From positions 1 through 64,000 of the forward strand of contig JAFRDO010000077.1 in assembly GCA_017403825.1 (NCBI GenBank): DNA of 64,000 bases. The letters run 5' to 3'. The notes under the pieces were generated by a model. The model worked only from the letters and a program-made list of their open reading frames with translations, had not been told where the DNA came from and did no database searches. The position numbers and the translations under genes were made by a program. This DNA is from Kiritimatiellia bacterium. GTDB lineage: Bacteria; Verrucomicrobiota; Kiritimatiellia; RFP12; UBA1067. Shown in pieces: positions 42,497 to 52,003 of this stretch (positions are counted from its first letter, which is position 1; each line of letters opens with the position of its first letter).

Positions 42497-44230
42497 TCAG
42501 TCAAGGTTGGGCACCGCAGGAGCAAGCGCCTCGAAGTCAGTCACTGCGCCAGCATAGCCGCCCTTGACGACTTCGAGCCCGGCGCGCACGCGTGGGAACT
42601 CCACGTTCAACCAGTACCAAAGCGCCTCGTGCTTGCCGGCAACGCCCTTCTCCTCCAACTTCACGAAGAGCGCGGCGACCACAAGCGCTATGCCGGCGTC
42701 GACGAGCCGCCGCGCCGAGAGGTCGTGATAGTCCTTTGCGTCCTCGCGGCCCTTCACGTACGCGATTGCCTCGTCAAGCAATGAGAGAAGCGTCGCCATG
42801 CGCGGGTGCGCCGACGACCAGCCTTCTCCAAGAATGTCGTTTATGACAGCAGCGACCAGCCCGCCGGTAACGCCCGCGATTGCCGCCACTACCTGCAGTT
42901 GCGACGTTCCTTCGTAGATCGTCGTGATGCGCGCATCGCGCAGATAGCGCTCGACCGGATAGTCCTTCATGTATCCGGAACCGCCGAGAACGGCAACCGC
43001 ACCGTTGGAGACGCGCATGGACATCTCGGACGCGAAATACTTCGCCATCGGCGTGAGCATCTTGTTGAAGCCGCCGTAGAGCTTCATGCGCGTGCGCAGC
43101 GCCGGCGCCTCCGGAGTGCCCTTTGCCTTATCGAACGCGCGGGAAAGTCCGGTTTCCATATCGACGCACTTCGCCGCGTAATAGGCGAGAGCACGGCTTG
43201 CCTGCACGTCAACGGACATTCCGGAGAGGAGATCGCGCACAGCAGGGAAAGTGTCGATCGTCGTGCCGAACTGCTTGCGGCTCGCCGCGTAGTCGCGCGC
43301 GGCGCGGTACGCTGCCTCGCCGATGCCTGTTCCTTGCGCGGCAATGCCCATGCGGGCGCCGTTCATGAGCGCCATAATGTACGTGATGAGTCCGCGCTTG
43401 CGCTGGCCTATCAGCTTCGCAGGAGCCTCGTTGAACACGAGCTCGCATGTTGGCGAACCGTTGATTCCGAGCTTATGCTCCAGACGACGCACCTTAACCC
43501 ACGGTCCCTTCTCCACGAGCAGGCAACTGAGTCCGCGTCCGTCGGAGAACTCAGGCTCGGTACGGGCGAGAACGATGAGGACGTCGCCGCAGCCGTTGGT
43601 GATGAAGCGCTTGACGCCGTTCACGAACCAGTTGCCGTCCGCGTCCTGATGCGCCGACACCTTTACGCTCTGCAGGTCGGACCCGGCATCTGGTTCGGTA
43701 AGCACCATCGCACCGGTATATTCGCCAGTGACAAGCTTCGGCACATACTTCTGCTTCAGGTCCTCGTCGGCAAACGCATTGATCGTCTCGGCAATGCCCT
43801 GCAGTCCGAACATGTTCATGAGCGATGCGTCGGCTCGTGAAACGATGTCGTTCAAGGCCGTCAGAACCACACACGGCATGTTAAGCCCGCCAAGCCTGTA
43901 GGGGATCGTCGCCCCCATGAGGCCGGAGCCGCCAAAAAGCTTGATTGCGAGCTTGATGCCTGGCGCATAGGTGACCGTCCCGTCGTCGTTGAGGACGTTC
44001 CCGACCTTGTCCGTCTCCTCGGCAGTCGGCGCGATGCGGTTGGCGCAGACGTCGCCGCAGAGGGAGAGCGCCCTTTTGTAGTTGTCGATGGCGGACGCCG
44101 CATCCTTCGGCGCGAAGTCATATTCTTCGGCAAAGCGGAAGTTCTCCTCCAACAGCGTCGCGACCTCCGTAAGGTCGAGCGCGTCTATCGTCGCCGCGAT
44201 GTCCTTGTTGTCTTCGTAGAAATTACCCAT
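42497..44230 (-). CDS. Acyl-CoA dehydrogenase family protein
   Basis: 577 aa, longer than the ~380 of simple members because of an extended C-terminus (about 445-577) as in FadE-like or DUF1974-type relatives. FAD/substrate motifs: GATIPYRLGG, VLTEPDAGSDLQS, FITNGCGDVL, the mid-domain GINGSPTCEL, RKQFGT and YEGTSQLQ; the catalytic base cannot be fixed by eye. It oxidises an acyl-CoA and passes electrons to the ETF encoded directly upstream (3-base gap). Confidence 0.9.
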   Translation of the reverse strand: MGNFYEDNKDIAATIDALDLTEVATLLEENFRFAEEYDFAPKDAASAIDNYKRALSLCGDVCANRIAPTAEETDKVGNVLNDDGTVTYAPGIKLAIKLFGGSGLMGATIPYRLGGLNMPCVVLTALNDIVSRADASLMNMFGLQGIAETINAFADEDLKQKYVPKLVTGEYTGAMVLTEPDAGSDLQSVKVSAHQDADGNWFVNGVKRFITNGCGDVLIVLARTEPEFSDGRGLSCLLVEKGPWVKVRRLEHKLGINGSPTCELVFNEAPAKLIGQRKRGLITYIMALMNGARMGIAAQGTGIGEAAYRAARDYAASRKQFGTTIDTFPAVRDLLSGMSVDVQASRALAYYAAKCVDMETGLSRAFDKAKGTPEAPALRTRMKLYGGFNKMLTPMAKYFASEMSMRVSNGAVAVLGGSGYMKDYPVERYLRDARITTIYEGTSQLQVVAAIAGVTGGLVAAVINDILGEGWSSAHPRMATLLSLLDEAIAYVKGREDAKDYHDLSARRLVDAGIALVVAALFVKLEEKGVAGKHEALWYWLNVEFPRVRAGLEVVKGGYAGAVTDFEALAPAVPNLD

Positions 44231-44233
44231 GGT

Positions 44234-45277
44234 TCAGCCGCCCTTCTGCTTGATGGACTTAATCAGCTTGGGAATTACGACGTTGAGGTCGCCGACGATG
44301 CCGTAGTGCGCGACCTTGAATATCGGCGCGTCCTTGTCGGTGTTGATAGCGATGATCTTCGCCGAGTCCTGCATCCCGGCGAGGTGCTGCACTGCGCCGG
44401 ATACGCCGCAGCTTATCATCAGCGCCGGACGCACCGTGACGCCCGTCTGGCCGATCTGCCGCTCGTGCTCGCAGTAGCCGAGGTCCACCGCCGCGCGCGA
44501 CCCGCCGACCGCGCCGCCTAGCGCTGCCGCAAGCTCGTGGAGAAGCGCGAAGTTCTCCTTCGACCCCACGCCCGCGCCGCCGCACACGATGATCCTTGCG
44601 CCCTTCAGGTTGACGGACGACGCCTTGCGGACGATCTCCAGGACCTCCGTCGGAATCTTCACCCCTTCAAGACGAGCGTCATGGCGCACGACTTCGCCCT
44701 TGCGCGACACGTCCGCCTCCAGAGGCTTCATCACGCCCTCCCGAACCGTAGCCATCTGCGGCCAGTTGTATGGGTTGACGATCGTCGCTATGATATTGCC
44801 GCCGAACGCCGGGCGAATCTGGAGAAGGACATTCTTGACGACCTTCGGCTCGCCTCCGTCACAGACGCACTTCTTGTCCGTATAATCGCCTATCTGGAGG
44901 TCCGTGCAGTCTGCCGTAAGGCCGCACTGCAACGCAGAGGCGACGGACGGCGCAAGGTCGCGTCCCATGTGCGTCGCACCGAAGATGACGATCTGCGGAC
45001 TGCACTCCTTCACCAGCTCAACGAGCGAATGACGGTACGCCTTGTTGCGAAACACCTTTAGCGCGGGATCCTCAACGAGATGCACAACGTCAGCCCCGCC
45101 TGCGATCAGCTTGCCTGCGAGAGGCTCCACCCCGTCTCCCATCAGCACGGCGCCGACCCTAACGCCAAGCTTGCCAGCCAGCTCGCGCGCCTTGCCAAGC
45201 AGTTCGAACGGCACGTCGGAGAGCTTGCCCTCCTCCTGCTCGGCGAACACCCAGACTTCACCCTTCGTACGATCCAT
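44234..45277 (-). CDS. etfA: Electron transfer flavoprotein alpha subunit
   Basis: 347 aa. FAD-binding C-terminal domain with GAVGGSRAAVDLGY, RQIGQTGVTVRPALMISCGVSGAVQH (quoted as QTGVTVRP and CGVSGAVQH) and AINTDKDAPIF. Forms a heterodimer with EtfB. Lies 9 bases after etfB and 3 before the acyl-CoA dehydrogenase, so the three make one electron-transfer module. Confidence 0.95.
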   Translation of the reverse strand: MDRTKGEVWVFAEQEEGKLSDVPFELLGKARELAGKLGVRVGAVLMGDGVEPLAGKLIAGGADVVHLVEDPALKVFRNKAYRHSLVELVKECSPQIVIFGATHMGRDLAPSVASALQCGLTADCTDLQIGDYTDKKCVCDGGEPKVVKNVLLQIRPAFGGNIIATIVNPYNWPQMATVREGVMKPLEADVSRKGEVVRHDARLEGVKIPTEVLEIVRKASSVNLKGARIIVCGGAGVGSKENFALLHELAAALGGAVGGSRAAVDLGYCEHERQIGQTGVTVRPALMISCGVSGAVQHLAGMQDSAKIIAINTDKDAPIFKVAHYGIVGDLNVVIPKLIKSIKQKGG

Positions 45278-45286
45278 AAACCCTCC

Positions 45287-46084
45287 TTAACCGATCGTAT
45301 GGTCCGCAATCAGTTCGCTCACGAGCCCGCCGATTCCTTCGTCCGTCGCCGGGATCTCCTTGAACTCGCCGCCGGCCAGCACTACGGACATGATCTTGTT
45401 GACGTTCGTAGGCGACCCGGCGAAGCCGCAGCGCTCCGGCGCGCAGCCAACGTCGTCGCACGAGAGGACCTCCGGCTCGGCGTCCTTGTATTTCATCACC
45501 CTGCGCATCTGGAAAGGACGCAGTTCACCGAATTTCTCGGTGACCGTGAAAAGAGCGGGCAACTGCACGCGGCAAGTCTCGATACCAGTTCCGATGTCAC
45601 GCGTCGCCACGGCGGAGTCTCCGTCCAGCGCCAGCTTTTCGAGGTACGTCACTACCGCGTAGTCGATCTTTTCGCCAATCTGCGGCCCGACCTGCGCCGT
45701 GTCGCCGTCGATGGCCTGGCGTCCGCAGAATACGAGGTCGGGGTTGAGCTTCTTGACAGCCTGCGAAAGTATGTAGCTGGTCGCCAGGGTGTCGGAGCCG
45801 GCGGCTTTGCGATCGGTGAGCAACACCGCCCTGTCGGCTCCGCACATCAGCGCCTCGCGCAGGACCGCCTTTGCCGCCGGCAGCCCCATCGTGACGACGG
45901 TGACCGTTCCGCCATAGGTTTCCTTGACATAGAGCGCGGCTTCAAGCGCATTCCTGTCCTCCGGATTGAATATCGCCGGCAAAGCCGCCCGGTTGATCGT
46001 ACCGTCTGCTTTCATGGCATCGCCCGTCACCTTCTTGGTGTCCGGCACCTGCTTGACGCAGACAACGCAGTTGTAGGTTCTCAT
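45287..46084 (-). CDS. etfB: Electron transfer flavoprotein beta subunit
   Basis: 265 aa. VCVKQVPDTKKV at the N-terminus, NPEDRNALEAAL, LMCGADRAVLLTDR and CGRQAIDGDTAQVGP are standard EtfB motifs. First gene of its operon; the ATG lies 7 bases after a TGGTATAAT box with no ribosome site, so translation is expected to be leaderless. Confidence 0.95.
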   Translation of the reverse strand: MRTYNCVVCVKQVPDTKKVTGDAMKADGTINRAALPAIFNPEDRNALEAALYVKETYGGTVTVVTMGLPAAKAVLREALMCGADRAVLLTDRKAAGSDTLATSYILSQAVKKLNPDLVFCGRQAIDGDTAQVGPQIGEKIDYAVVTYLEKLALDGDSAVATRDIGTGIETCRVQLPALFTVTEKFGELRPFQMRRVMKYKDAEPEVLSCDDVGCAPERCGFAGSPTNVNKIMSVVLAGGEFKEIPATDEGIGGLVSELIADHTIG

Positions 46085-46091
46085 GATGCGT

Positions 46092-46100
46092 ATTATACCA
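46092..46100 (-). promoter_or_regulatory. Extended -10 promoter of etfB-etfA-acyl-CoA dehydrogenase-eda, leaderless arrangement
   Basis: TGGTATAAT on the minus strand, 7 bases before the etfB ATG. No good -35 at 16-18 bases. Confidence 0.75.
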
Positions 46101-46148
46101 TTTCGCCACGCTCAGTTGTTGAACTTATTGCGCCAAGGCGCGGTCGCC

Positions 46149-47408
46149 TTAGGCTTCGCAGCGGTCGCGGCGGAAGAAGAACACGCGTGCGATAATGACC
46201 GCAATGGCGCCGATTGCATACGTTCCGCCGAACATGGCGATACCGTGCTGGTACGAGAAGTGTTGCCCGACATAGCCCAGTACGGCCGTAGCCGGGCAAC
46301 CAATCAGGAACGCACCGCAAAGGTATACGCCCATAGCGGCTGCACGGTAACGAGGAGCCACGACCTCGAACAACCCGGAGTAGAGCGAACAGTCGAATAA
46401 ACCGCCGCCGATTCCAAAGACGAACGTCATGAAACAGCAGAGCCAAAGATTCGGCATATAGACCATCGCAGCCATGGCTGGCGCGGAAATCGCAAGACCT
46501 ATCCAGAGCATGTTGATGCGGATTGCGGGGAATCTGTGCGCAAGACGGTCTGAAAGGCGCGCTCCTGTCCCGATGCCTACGAAGGAACCGATGTAGAACC
46601 ACACCACAGAGTGGAGCGCGGCAGATGCCGACGACAACTCAAATCCGCCAGCACCTATTGGTTGGCGAAGGAAGTGCGGCAGGAACGTCCGAAAGCAGTT
46701 CGACCCGAAAACCAGCATGCCGAACGCAAAAGTCAGTAGAAGAGCGGTAGGCTTGGAGACCATCGCGAGCGCGGCCTCCTTGAAACTCGCACGATCCTCA
46801 CAGCCCTTCTGGACAAGCGGCGGGGTGTCACGCAAAAGAAACACGAGCGCGAATGTCCAGGCGATGCCTATTGCGCCAAATCCCCAGAACGCCCAGCGCC
46901 AGCCTGACTCCGGCGAAACCGACCCCAACCAACCAGCCAGCGCGCTCGCAAGTATGATGCCAAAGTAGAGGCCTGTCTGGTAGATTGAAAGCGCTGTCGA
47001 GCGAGTCTTCGTGTGATATTGCGCGATCAGCGAACTTGCGGACGCGGGAATCATGCACTGGCCTATGCCGTTCATAAGCCCGTACATGACGAGCATTCCA
47101 ACAAAGCCCTCAACATAACCCGTGCCGAACACGCTCAGCGAGAACAACAGCGCGCCTGCAACGACAACCCACTTGCGCCTGAGCATATCCGCCGCGATAC
47201 CTGCGAGCGGCACGGCTAGGCCGTAAGCGAAGAGGAACGCCGTGCGCGTGAAGCCCCACTCGGCGTCCGTGGGCCCCGGCAGCGAAGCCTTGATATCCGT
47301 GAATGACGCGTTGAACACCTGGCGCGTTGCATGCATCAAGAAGTAGGTGACCGCCAGAAGGCCGAGCATCACCCACTTGTAACGCGAATCAGTCTTCGTT
47401 TCCGTCAT
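46149..47408 (-). CDS. MFS transporter
   Basis: 419 aa with about 12 hydrophobic segments. Loop 2-3 carries GIAADMLRRKWVV (the MFS A-motif), and the start FLMHATRQVFNASF resembles the organophosphate:phosphate antiporter group. A sugar-phosphate or organic-acid substrate would fit the upstream aldolase, isomerase and phosphoesterase, but is inference. It is the last gene of that unit, 21 bases after the aldolase, with GAAAGG ahead of the ATG. Confidence 0.88.
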   Translation of the reverse strand: MTETKTDSRYKWVMLGLLAVTYFLMHATRQVFNASFTDIKASLPGPTDAEWGFTRTAFLFAYGLAVPLAGIAADMLRRKWVVVAGALLFSLSVFGTGYVEGFVGMLVMYGLMNGIGQCMIPASASSLIAQYHTKTRSTALSIYQTGLYFGIILASALAGWLGSVSPESGWRWAFWGFGAIGIAWTFALVFLLRDTPPLVQKGCEDRASFKEAALAMVSKPTALLLTFAFGMLVFGSNCFRTFLPHFLRQPIGAGGFELSSASAALHSVVWFYIGSFVGIGTGARLSDRLAHRFPAIRINMLWIGLAISAPAMAAMVYMPNLWLCCFMTFVFGIGGGLFDCSLYSGLFEVVAPRYRAAAMGVYLCGAFLIGCPATAVLGYVGQHFSYQHGIAMFGGTYAIGAIAVIIARVFFFRRDRCEA

Positions 47409-47429
47409 TTCGACCTTTCGTTTGCCGCC

Positions 47430-48257
47430 TTATCTTCCTGCAAAGAACTTTATCAGCCGCTGCACGTGCGCGGCGCAGGCGTCGATGATCGGGTCCGCCA
47501 GCTTGTCGGGCGGCACGAACGCACCCTGAAGATCGCCGTAGACCTTGAGCGTCGCCTTGATGTAGCCGTCAAGGAACTCCGTGGCGATGTTCACCTTGGC
47601 GATGCCGCTCTCAATTGCCCTTCTCACGTCCGCAAGCGGCGTTCCGCTGCCGCCGTGCAGGACGAGCGGGACGTCAGGCAGGGCGTCCGCAATCGCCGCG
47701 CAGCGCGCTATGTCGAGCTTTGGCTCCGCCTTGTAGTAGCCGTGCGCCGTGCCGATCGAGACGGCAAGCGCGTCCACGCCCGTAGCCTTTGCGAACGAAA
47801 CGGCCTCGTCCACGTCAGTCAGTGCAGTTTCGTCGCCCTGGGCGACATGGCCTATCTCGCCCTCGCACGTGGCCCCGAGGGCGTGTGCGTAGTCGGCAAC
47901 GTGCTTCGTCCACTTCACGTTCTCGTCGTACGGCGAACGCGAACCGTCGTACATGACCGATGTGTAGCCCCATGCGAGGGCGTCCGTCGCCTGCTTCACC
48001 GTGTTGCCGTGGTCGAGATGCAGGGCTACCGGAACCTTCGCACGGAAAGCGAGCCGCTGAAGCGTCCCAGCGAGGTCGTATGCCTTGCCAGTATCGAAGA
48101 GGCGCATATAAAGCTGTATTATGACAGGCTCGTTCTCGGCCTCTGCGGCCTTCAGCACAGCCGCAGCCGTCTCGTAGTTCGTAACGTTGAAAGCACCGAC
48201 GGCGCGATGCGCGTTTCGCGCCTCACGCAGCATCTCAGCCATGTTTACAAGCGACAT
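47430..48257 (-). CDS. Class II ketose-bisphosphate aldolase (fructose/tagatose type)
   Basis: 275 aa. Zinc ligands and phosphate sites of class II aldolases: LHLDHGNT, CEGEIGHVAQGDE, SIGTAHGYYK, VLHGGSGTP and KVNIATEF. Cleaves a ketose-1,6-bisphosphate to DHAP and an aldehyde-phosphate; fructose versus tagatose cannot be told. ATG 48257 (GGAG upstream) overlaps the upstream isomerase gene by 13 bases; the longer frame to 48287 is inside that gene. Confidence 0.93.
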   Translation of the reverse strand: MSLVNMAEMLREARNAHRAVGAFNVTNYETAAAVLKAAEAENEPVIIQLYMRLFDTGKAYDLAGTLQRLAFRAKVPVALHLDHGNTVKQATDALAWGYTSVMYDGSRSPYDENVKWTKHVADYAHALGATCEGEIGHVAQGDETALTDVDEAVSFAKATGVDALAVSIGTAHGYYKAEPKLDIARCAAIADALPDVPLVLHGGSGTPLADVRRAIESGIAKVNIATEFLDGYIKATLKVYGDLQGAFVPPDKLADPIIDACAAHVQRLIKFFAGR

Positions 48258-49105
48258 CTCTCCAGCTCCTTCATCACGAAACGGCAATTAGCTATGCAAG
48301 GCTCGAGAGAGTCGGGCTTGCCTTCCGCCTCTATGATGTACCACTTGCATCCCGGCTCGGTGGACATGTAGTCGAAGACATCGTCCCACGGAATGATCGG
48401 TCCGCCGTCCGTCGGACGTTCGCCGAAGATGCCGGACACCGTAGGCACGTTCTCCTTCAGGTGGATCGAGTGGTGGCGGTTCCTGTATTTCTTCAGTAGC
48501 GCAACCACGTCAGTGCCCGTGTGGAGCGCATTAGCCGTGTCAATCTGCTGCTGAAGAAGTTTCGACGCATCGCTGTAGATGACGTCCCATGCCGTCAGAC
48601 CGCCATCGTAGACAGTCGTGAAGTGATGGTATGTCGTGTGGACTCCAACCTTTATGCCGTAAGGCGCGGCGGCCTCCGCCGCCAGCCCCATGTCATGTCC
48701 GAAGCGGCGGTAGGCGTCGGCTGAGTCGCGCTTCGCGTGAGGCGTCGTTATGCTTTCGATCCCAGCCTCGGCGCAGAAGTCAAGAGAACGCTTAAGCCCG
48801 TCGCCAACGAGATCGATGTCGCCGTTCACATGCGTGCCGGCGGCCTTCAGTCCGGCATCGGAAAGAAGCTTGCGTATCTCCTTAGCCGTGTGGTTCTCGT
48901 ATCCGGCGAACTCAACGCCATCGAATCCGCCGGCTTTCAGGGCAGCGAGGCACTTCTCCGGCTCTTTCCAGAATATCTTCCATATCGAGTATAGCTGCGC
49001 CGCAACCTGCGGACGGCACTTCGCCGATGCTGTAACGCAGCCATCAGTCATGAACGCGCCTGCAGCAAGTGCAGATGCGGACAGGAAATCCCTTCTTGTC
49101 ATCAT
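48245..49105 (-). CDS. Tat-exported sugar phosphate isomerase/epimerase-type protein
   Basis: 286 aa. TRRDFLSASALAAGAFM signal with a Cys (GCVTAS) at the possible lipobox position. Barrel: QVAAQLYSIWKIF, FDGVEFAGYENH, AAGTHVNGD, KVGVHTTYHHF, SIHLKENVP and WYIIEAEGKP, with the metal-binding His/Glu/Asp set. Same architecture as 15359-16336. AAAGGAGG ribosome site. Its product is presumed periplasmic whereas the next gene encodes a cytosolic aldolase. Confidence 0.88.
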   Translation of the reverse strand: MMTRRDFLSASALAAGAFMTDGCVTASAKCRPQVAAQLYSIWKIFWKEPEKCLAALKAGGFDGVEFAGYENHTAKEIRKLLSDAGLKAAGTHVNGDIDLVGDGLKRSLDFCAEAGIESITTPHAKRDSADAYRRFGHDMGLAAEAAAPYGIKVGVHTTYHHFTTVYDGGLTAWDVIYSDASKLLQQQIDTANALHTGTDVVALLKKYRNRHHSIHLKENVPTVSGIFGERPTDGGPIIPWDDVFDYMSTEPGCKWYIIEAEGKPDSLEPCIANCRFVMKELERCRL

Positions 49106-49150
49106 GAACGACCTCCTTTATCCTTCTTGCTTTCCTTTTCCGCAGTGGCG

Positions 49151-50476
49151 CTATGCACGCGGGGCGAAGAAATGTTCGCCGACTATAGTTCCGGCATCGG
49201 TATTGTAGACGCGCATCACGAGCCGCCCGTTCTCGACCTTTCCCTCGACCAGCGTCTGGAACGTACTGTCCCCGCGTCCTCCGCCTACTATCTCCGCCCA
49301 CGAACGTGTCGACGTGGCGGCATCGTAGCGATAGCGGTGGATATGGCCGGCAAGGACAAGCTGCGCCTTGTTCTCGGTGAGGATCGGGCCCCACAGGTCT
49401 GCGCACTCCTTCTGCCATACGGCATAGTCTTCAAGCAGCGTGCCGGGATTGGCTCCGGGCCAAAGCTCGATCAGCGGTATGTGCACGAACGCAACGACGT
49501 ACGGAGCGTTGGCGATCTCCGGACGCTTGAACTGGTCCTTGAGCCACGTCGCCTGCGCGATACGGAACGGCGTAAACCTTGACAGCCCTCCGTTGGCAGG
49601 GTGATGGTCGGGCTTGTCCTCCCCCGTATCAAGCCCGATAAGCGCGACTTCCCCCATGCGGAACGCGAAGTTGCGGTCAAGCGCAAAATCGCGCATCGAA
49701 CGTTCCGTAGGCAGACGCGGCATCATTACTTCGCCCAGACGCTTCACCGCAGTGCCGCGGTAGTCATGGTTGCCTCGGTTTAAGATGATCGGCGTATCCG
49801 CGGCGTATCCGGCGTTGTGCGGTGGCACGAGATAGTGCTTCACGAAATCCTCACGCTTGTTCGTGAGGCTGTGAGGAATGTCGCCATTCCAGACCATCAG
49901 CGGCACGCCAAGCTCACGGTACTTTTTCGTGATCTTCCCCATCTGTTCGAAGTGAGCGTGAGTGTCACACATCATGCCGAAGTGGGAAGGCGCGTTTTCG
50001 CCGGGGGTGACAAACGTGTGGACCGCGCTCCAGACAATCTCCGACGGCTTCGTCCAGTAGCCGACCGGGTGCTCAAGCTTAGCCGCTCCGGCACGGTACC
50101 AGTACCTCGTGCCGGGCTTGAGTCCAGTCATCCGAACCTGCAGCACGCGGTCGTCGATGCCGGCCTGCGGCATTCCCTCCGCCATGAACCGCACGGAACC
50201 GTTCATCTGGGGGTTGTCCGCCAATTCCACAAACCCGTTCGCAAGCGCAGTCACGGCGAATGCAACGCCCATTGAGTCTGGCGCCGGGACCTGCAACACC
50301 GGTTCGCCGTCCAAAAGCCCGTCGGGCCTTGGTATCGTCAACGCATTGTACCTGTCGTATGCGGCCTGTTCGCTAGGAAGCATGCCCAAGCCGCATTTGG
50401 CCGCACCCACCGCCGCCATTGCGGCAGCGCCCTTCCACGCCGTGTTCGTCAAGAACTCGCGCCTGCTCTGATCCAT
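49151..50476 (-). CDS. Tat-exported metallophosphoesterase, purple-acid-phosphatase-like
   Basis: 441 aa. Tat signal SRREFLTNTAWKGAAA; a fibronectin-like N-terminal domain (TGLKPGTRYWYRAG) then the metallophosphoesterase core: CDTHAHF, WNGDIPHS, NRGNHDYRG and LAGHIHRY with the expected metal ligands. Releases phosphate from an unidentified ester in the periplasm. ATG 50476 is supported by AGGAGG; the frame back to 50527 lies in the leader. First gene of the unit ending with the MFS gene. Confidence 0.9.
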   Translation of the reverse strand: MDQSRREFLTNTAWKGAAAMAAVGAAKCGLGMLPSEQAAYDRYNALTIPRPDGLLDGEPVLQVPAPDSMGVAFAVTALANGFVELADNPQMNGSVRFMAEGMPQAGIDDRVLQVRMTGLKPGTRYWYRAGAAKLEHPVGYWTKPSEIVWSAVHTFVTPGENAPSHFGMMCDTHAHFEQMGKITKKYRELGVPLMVWNGDIPHSLTNKREDFVKHYLVPPHNAGYAADTPIILNRGNHDYRGTAVKRLGEVMMPRLPTERSMRDFALDRNFAFRMGEVALIGLDTGEDKPDHHPANGGLSRFTPFRIAQATWLKDQFKRPEIANAPYVVAFVHIPLIELWPGANPGTLLEDYAVWQKECADLWGPILTENKAQLVLAGHIHRYRYDAATSTRSWAEIVGGGRGDSTFQTLVEGKVENGRLVMRVYNTDAGTIVGEHFFAPRA

Positions 50477-50517
50477 GACAGAAGCCCTCCTTGGATTAAT
50501 GTAATCTTGATGAAAGT

Positions 50518-50526
50518 ATTTTACCA
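50518..50526 (-). promoter_or_regulatory. Extended -10 promoter of the phosphoesterase unit
   Basis: TGGTAAAAT on the minus strand, 41 bases before the ATG at 50476; a normal leader with AGGAGG follows. Confidence 0.6.
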
Positions 50527-50565
50527 AAACCCCGCCCGAAAATCCACGGCTTCAAGCCAGTCTCT

Positions 50566-51993
50566 TCACTCCAAAGGAGCGCAGTTGACGCCTTCGGATA
50601 TGAGCCGCAAGCGGTGAACGGCCATACGCTGCGAGAAGTCCGCGAAGTCACGCGGCGCGGCAGGCGCGGTCCACACCGCCTCCGCAAACGCGCAGGCACG
50701 GGGCCACAGCTTGAAGGCGAGATCGTATTCGTTCCATGTGCACTCGCTCCACATGCAGCATTCAGCGCCAAGCACATGCCGCTTGGCCGCTTCCGTCATG
50801 CCGGCATGCGGATCGAAAGCGTATGCCGCGGCGAGCGAGCAACGCCTTTTGGGACTGAGGTAGGTGAAAGGATCTTCCTTCACGCCCTGCGACACGGAGA
50901 AGTACGTCGCTCCAAGCGCGGACACAACCACGTCATGCCCCTTCTCTGCCGCTTCAATGCCGTATTCGGGCTTGCGCCAGTTGTGCACTACCGTCTCCAA
51001 ACCGGGGTTCCCCGCCAATATTTCGTCCCAGCCGACGGTCCTCCGCCCCTTCTTCGCGAGATAGTCCGTAAAGTGCCGCGTCACCCATGCCTGAAGAGCG
51101 TCCTCATCATTGAGCCCAAGGGCCTTGATGCGGGCCTGACACTTCGGACACTCCTTCCACCTCTTTTTCGGGCATTCGTCACCGCCGATATGAACGTACG
51201 TTCCCGGGAAGAGCGCACACACCTCGTCATAGACCTGCTCCATGAAGCGGATCGCCTCGTCGTTCCCGGCGCAAAGGACTTCGTCTTCGATGCCGTTCAT
51301 CGTACGCGGTACGCGCGGCAACCCTTCGCGACACGCGAACTCGGGGTGCGCCGCTAGGAGCGCACGGGCATGTCCCGGAACCTCGACCTCCGGGACGACC
51401 GTGATGAATCGCTCCTTCGCGTAAGCGAGGATCTCGCGCACGTCCGCCGCAGTGTAGAAGTACGGACCGTAGACCTGCCCGTTGCCGCGGTAGTCGTTCG
51501 GCCTGCCAGTGCATCCATGTACGGGCGACTCGGGCCGCACAGCCCCATACTGCACAAGTTCAGGGAAGCGGTCTATCGCTAGCCGCCAGCCTTGGTCTTC
51601 GGTCAGGTGCCAGTGGAATACGTTGAGCTTGTGATCGGCCATCAGGTCGAGGAGCGATTTTACCGTCTCCTTGCCGAAAAAATGCCGTCCCTCGTCCAGC
51701 ATAAACCCGCGCCACCGGAAAGCCGGCGCGTCCGTCACCGTTCCGCACGGAACCGCATTGGTGCCCAGTTGCTTCAGCGTCTTCCTGGCATAGAACGCAC
51801 CCGCATCGTCCGCGCTCGCCACGGTCACGCCATCCGGCGCGATGTCGAGCCGGTAGCCCTCAGGCGGCAACGCGGCATCTCGCACGAAGCGAACGTCCTT
51901 CTCCGCAAAATTACAAGCACCATCGCGCCAAGCCTGCTCGCGCGGGGCCGGCACAAGCGCAATCGCTGCGACAAACATTACAAATGCATTCAT
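50566..51993 (-). CDS. Beta-N-acetylhexosaminidase, GH20
   Basis: 475 aa. N-terminal hydrophobic signal (about 1-15), GH20b-like domain to about 90, then the barrel: RWRGFMLDEGRHFFG, FHWHLTEDQGWR and catalytic pair Asp272-Glu273 in HIGGDECPK, with Trp residues lining the site. Releases terminal GlcNAc/GalNAc from glycans, probably in the periplasm. ATG 51993 has GGAGAG upstream, 10 bases after the beta-helix gene. The unit is GH3, phosphoesterase, beta-helix, GH20. Confidence 0.93.
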   Translation of the reverse strand: MNAFVMFVAAIALVPAPREQAWRDGACNFAEKDVRFVRDAALPPEGYRLDIAPDGVTVASADDAGAFYARKTLKQLGTNAVPCGTVTDAPAFRWRGFMLDEGRHFFGKETVKSLLDLMADHKLNVFHWHLTEDQGWRLAIDRFPELVQYGAVRPESPVHGCTGRPNDYRGNGQVYGPYFYTAADVREILAYAKERFITVVPEVEVPGHARALLAAHPEFACREGLPRVPRTMNGIEDEVLCAGNDEAIRFMEQVYDEVCALFPGTYVHIGGDECPKKRWKECPKCQARIKALGLNDEDALQAWVTRHFTDYLAKKGRRTVGWDEILAGNPGLETVVHNWRKPEYGIEAAEKGHDVVVSALGATYFSVSQGVKEDPFTYLSPKRRCSLAAAYAFDPHAGMTEAAKRHVLGAECCMWSECTWNEYDLAFKLWPRACAFAEAVWTAPAAPRDFADFSQRMAVHRLRLISEGVNCAPLE

Positions 51994-52003
51994 GATCTCT
52001 CCG

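Noticed and set aside
46120-46148. Possible terminator between the MFS gene and etfB
   Set aside because: Only GCGCC/GGCGC with a 2-base loop; sterically poor and no T-run.
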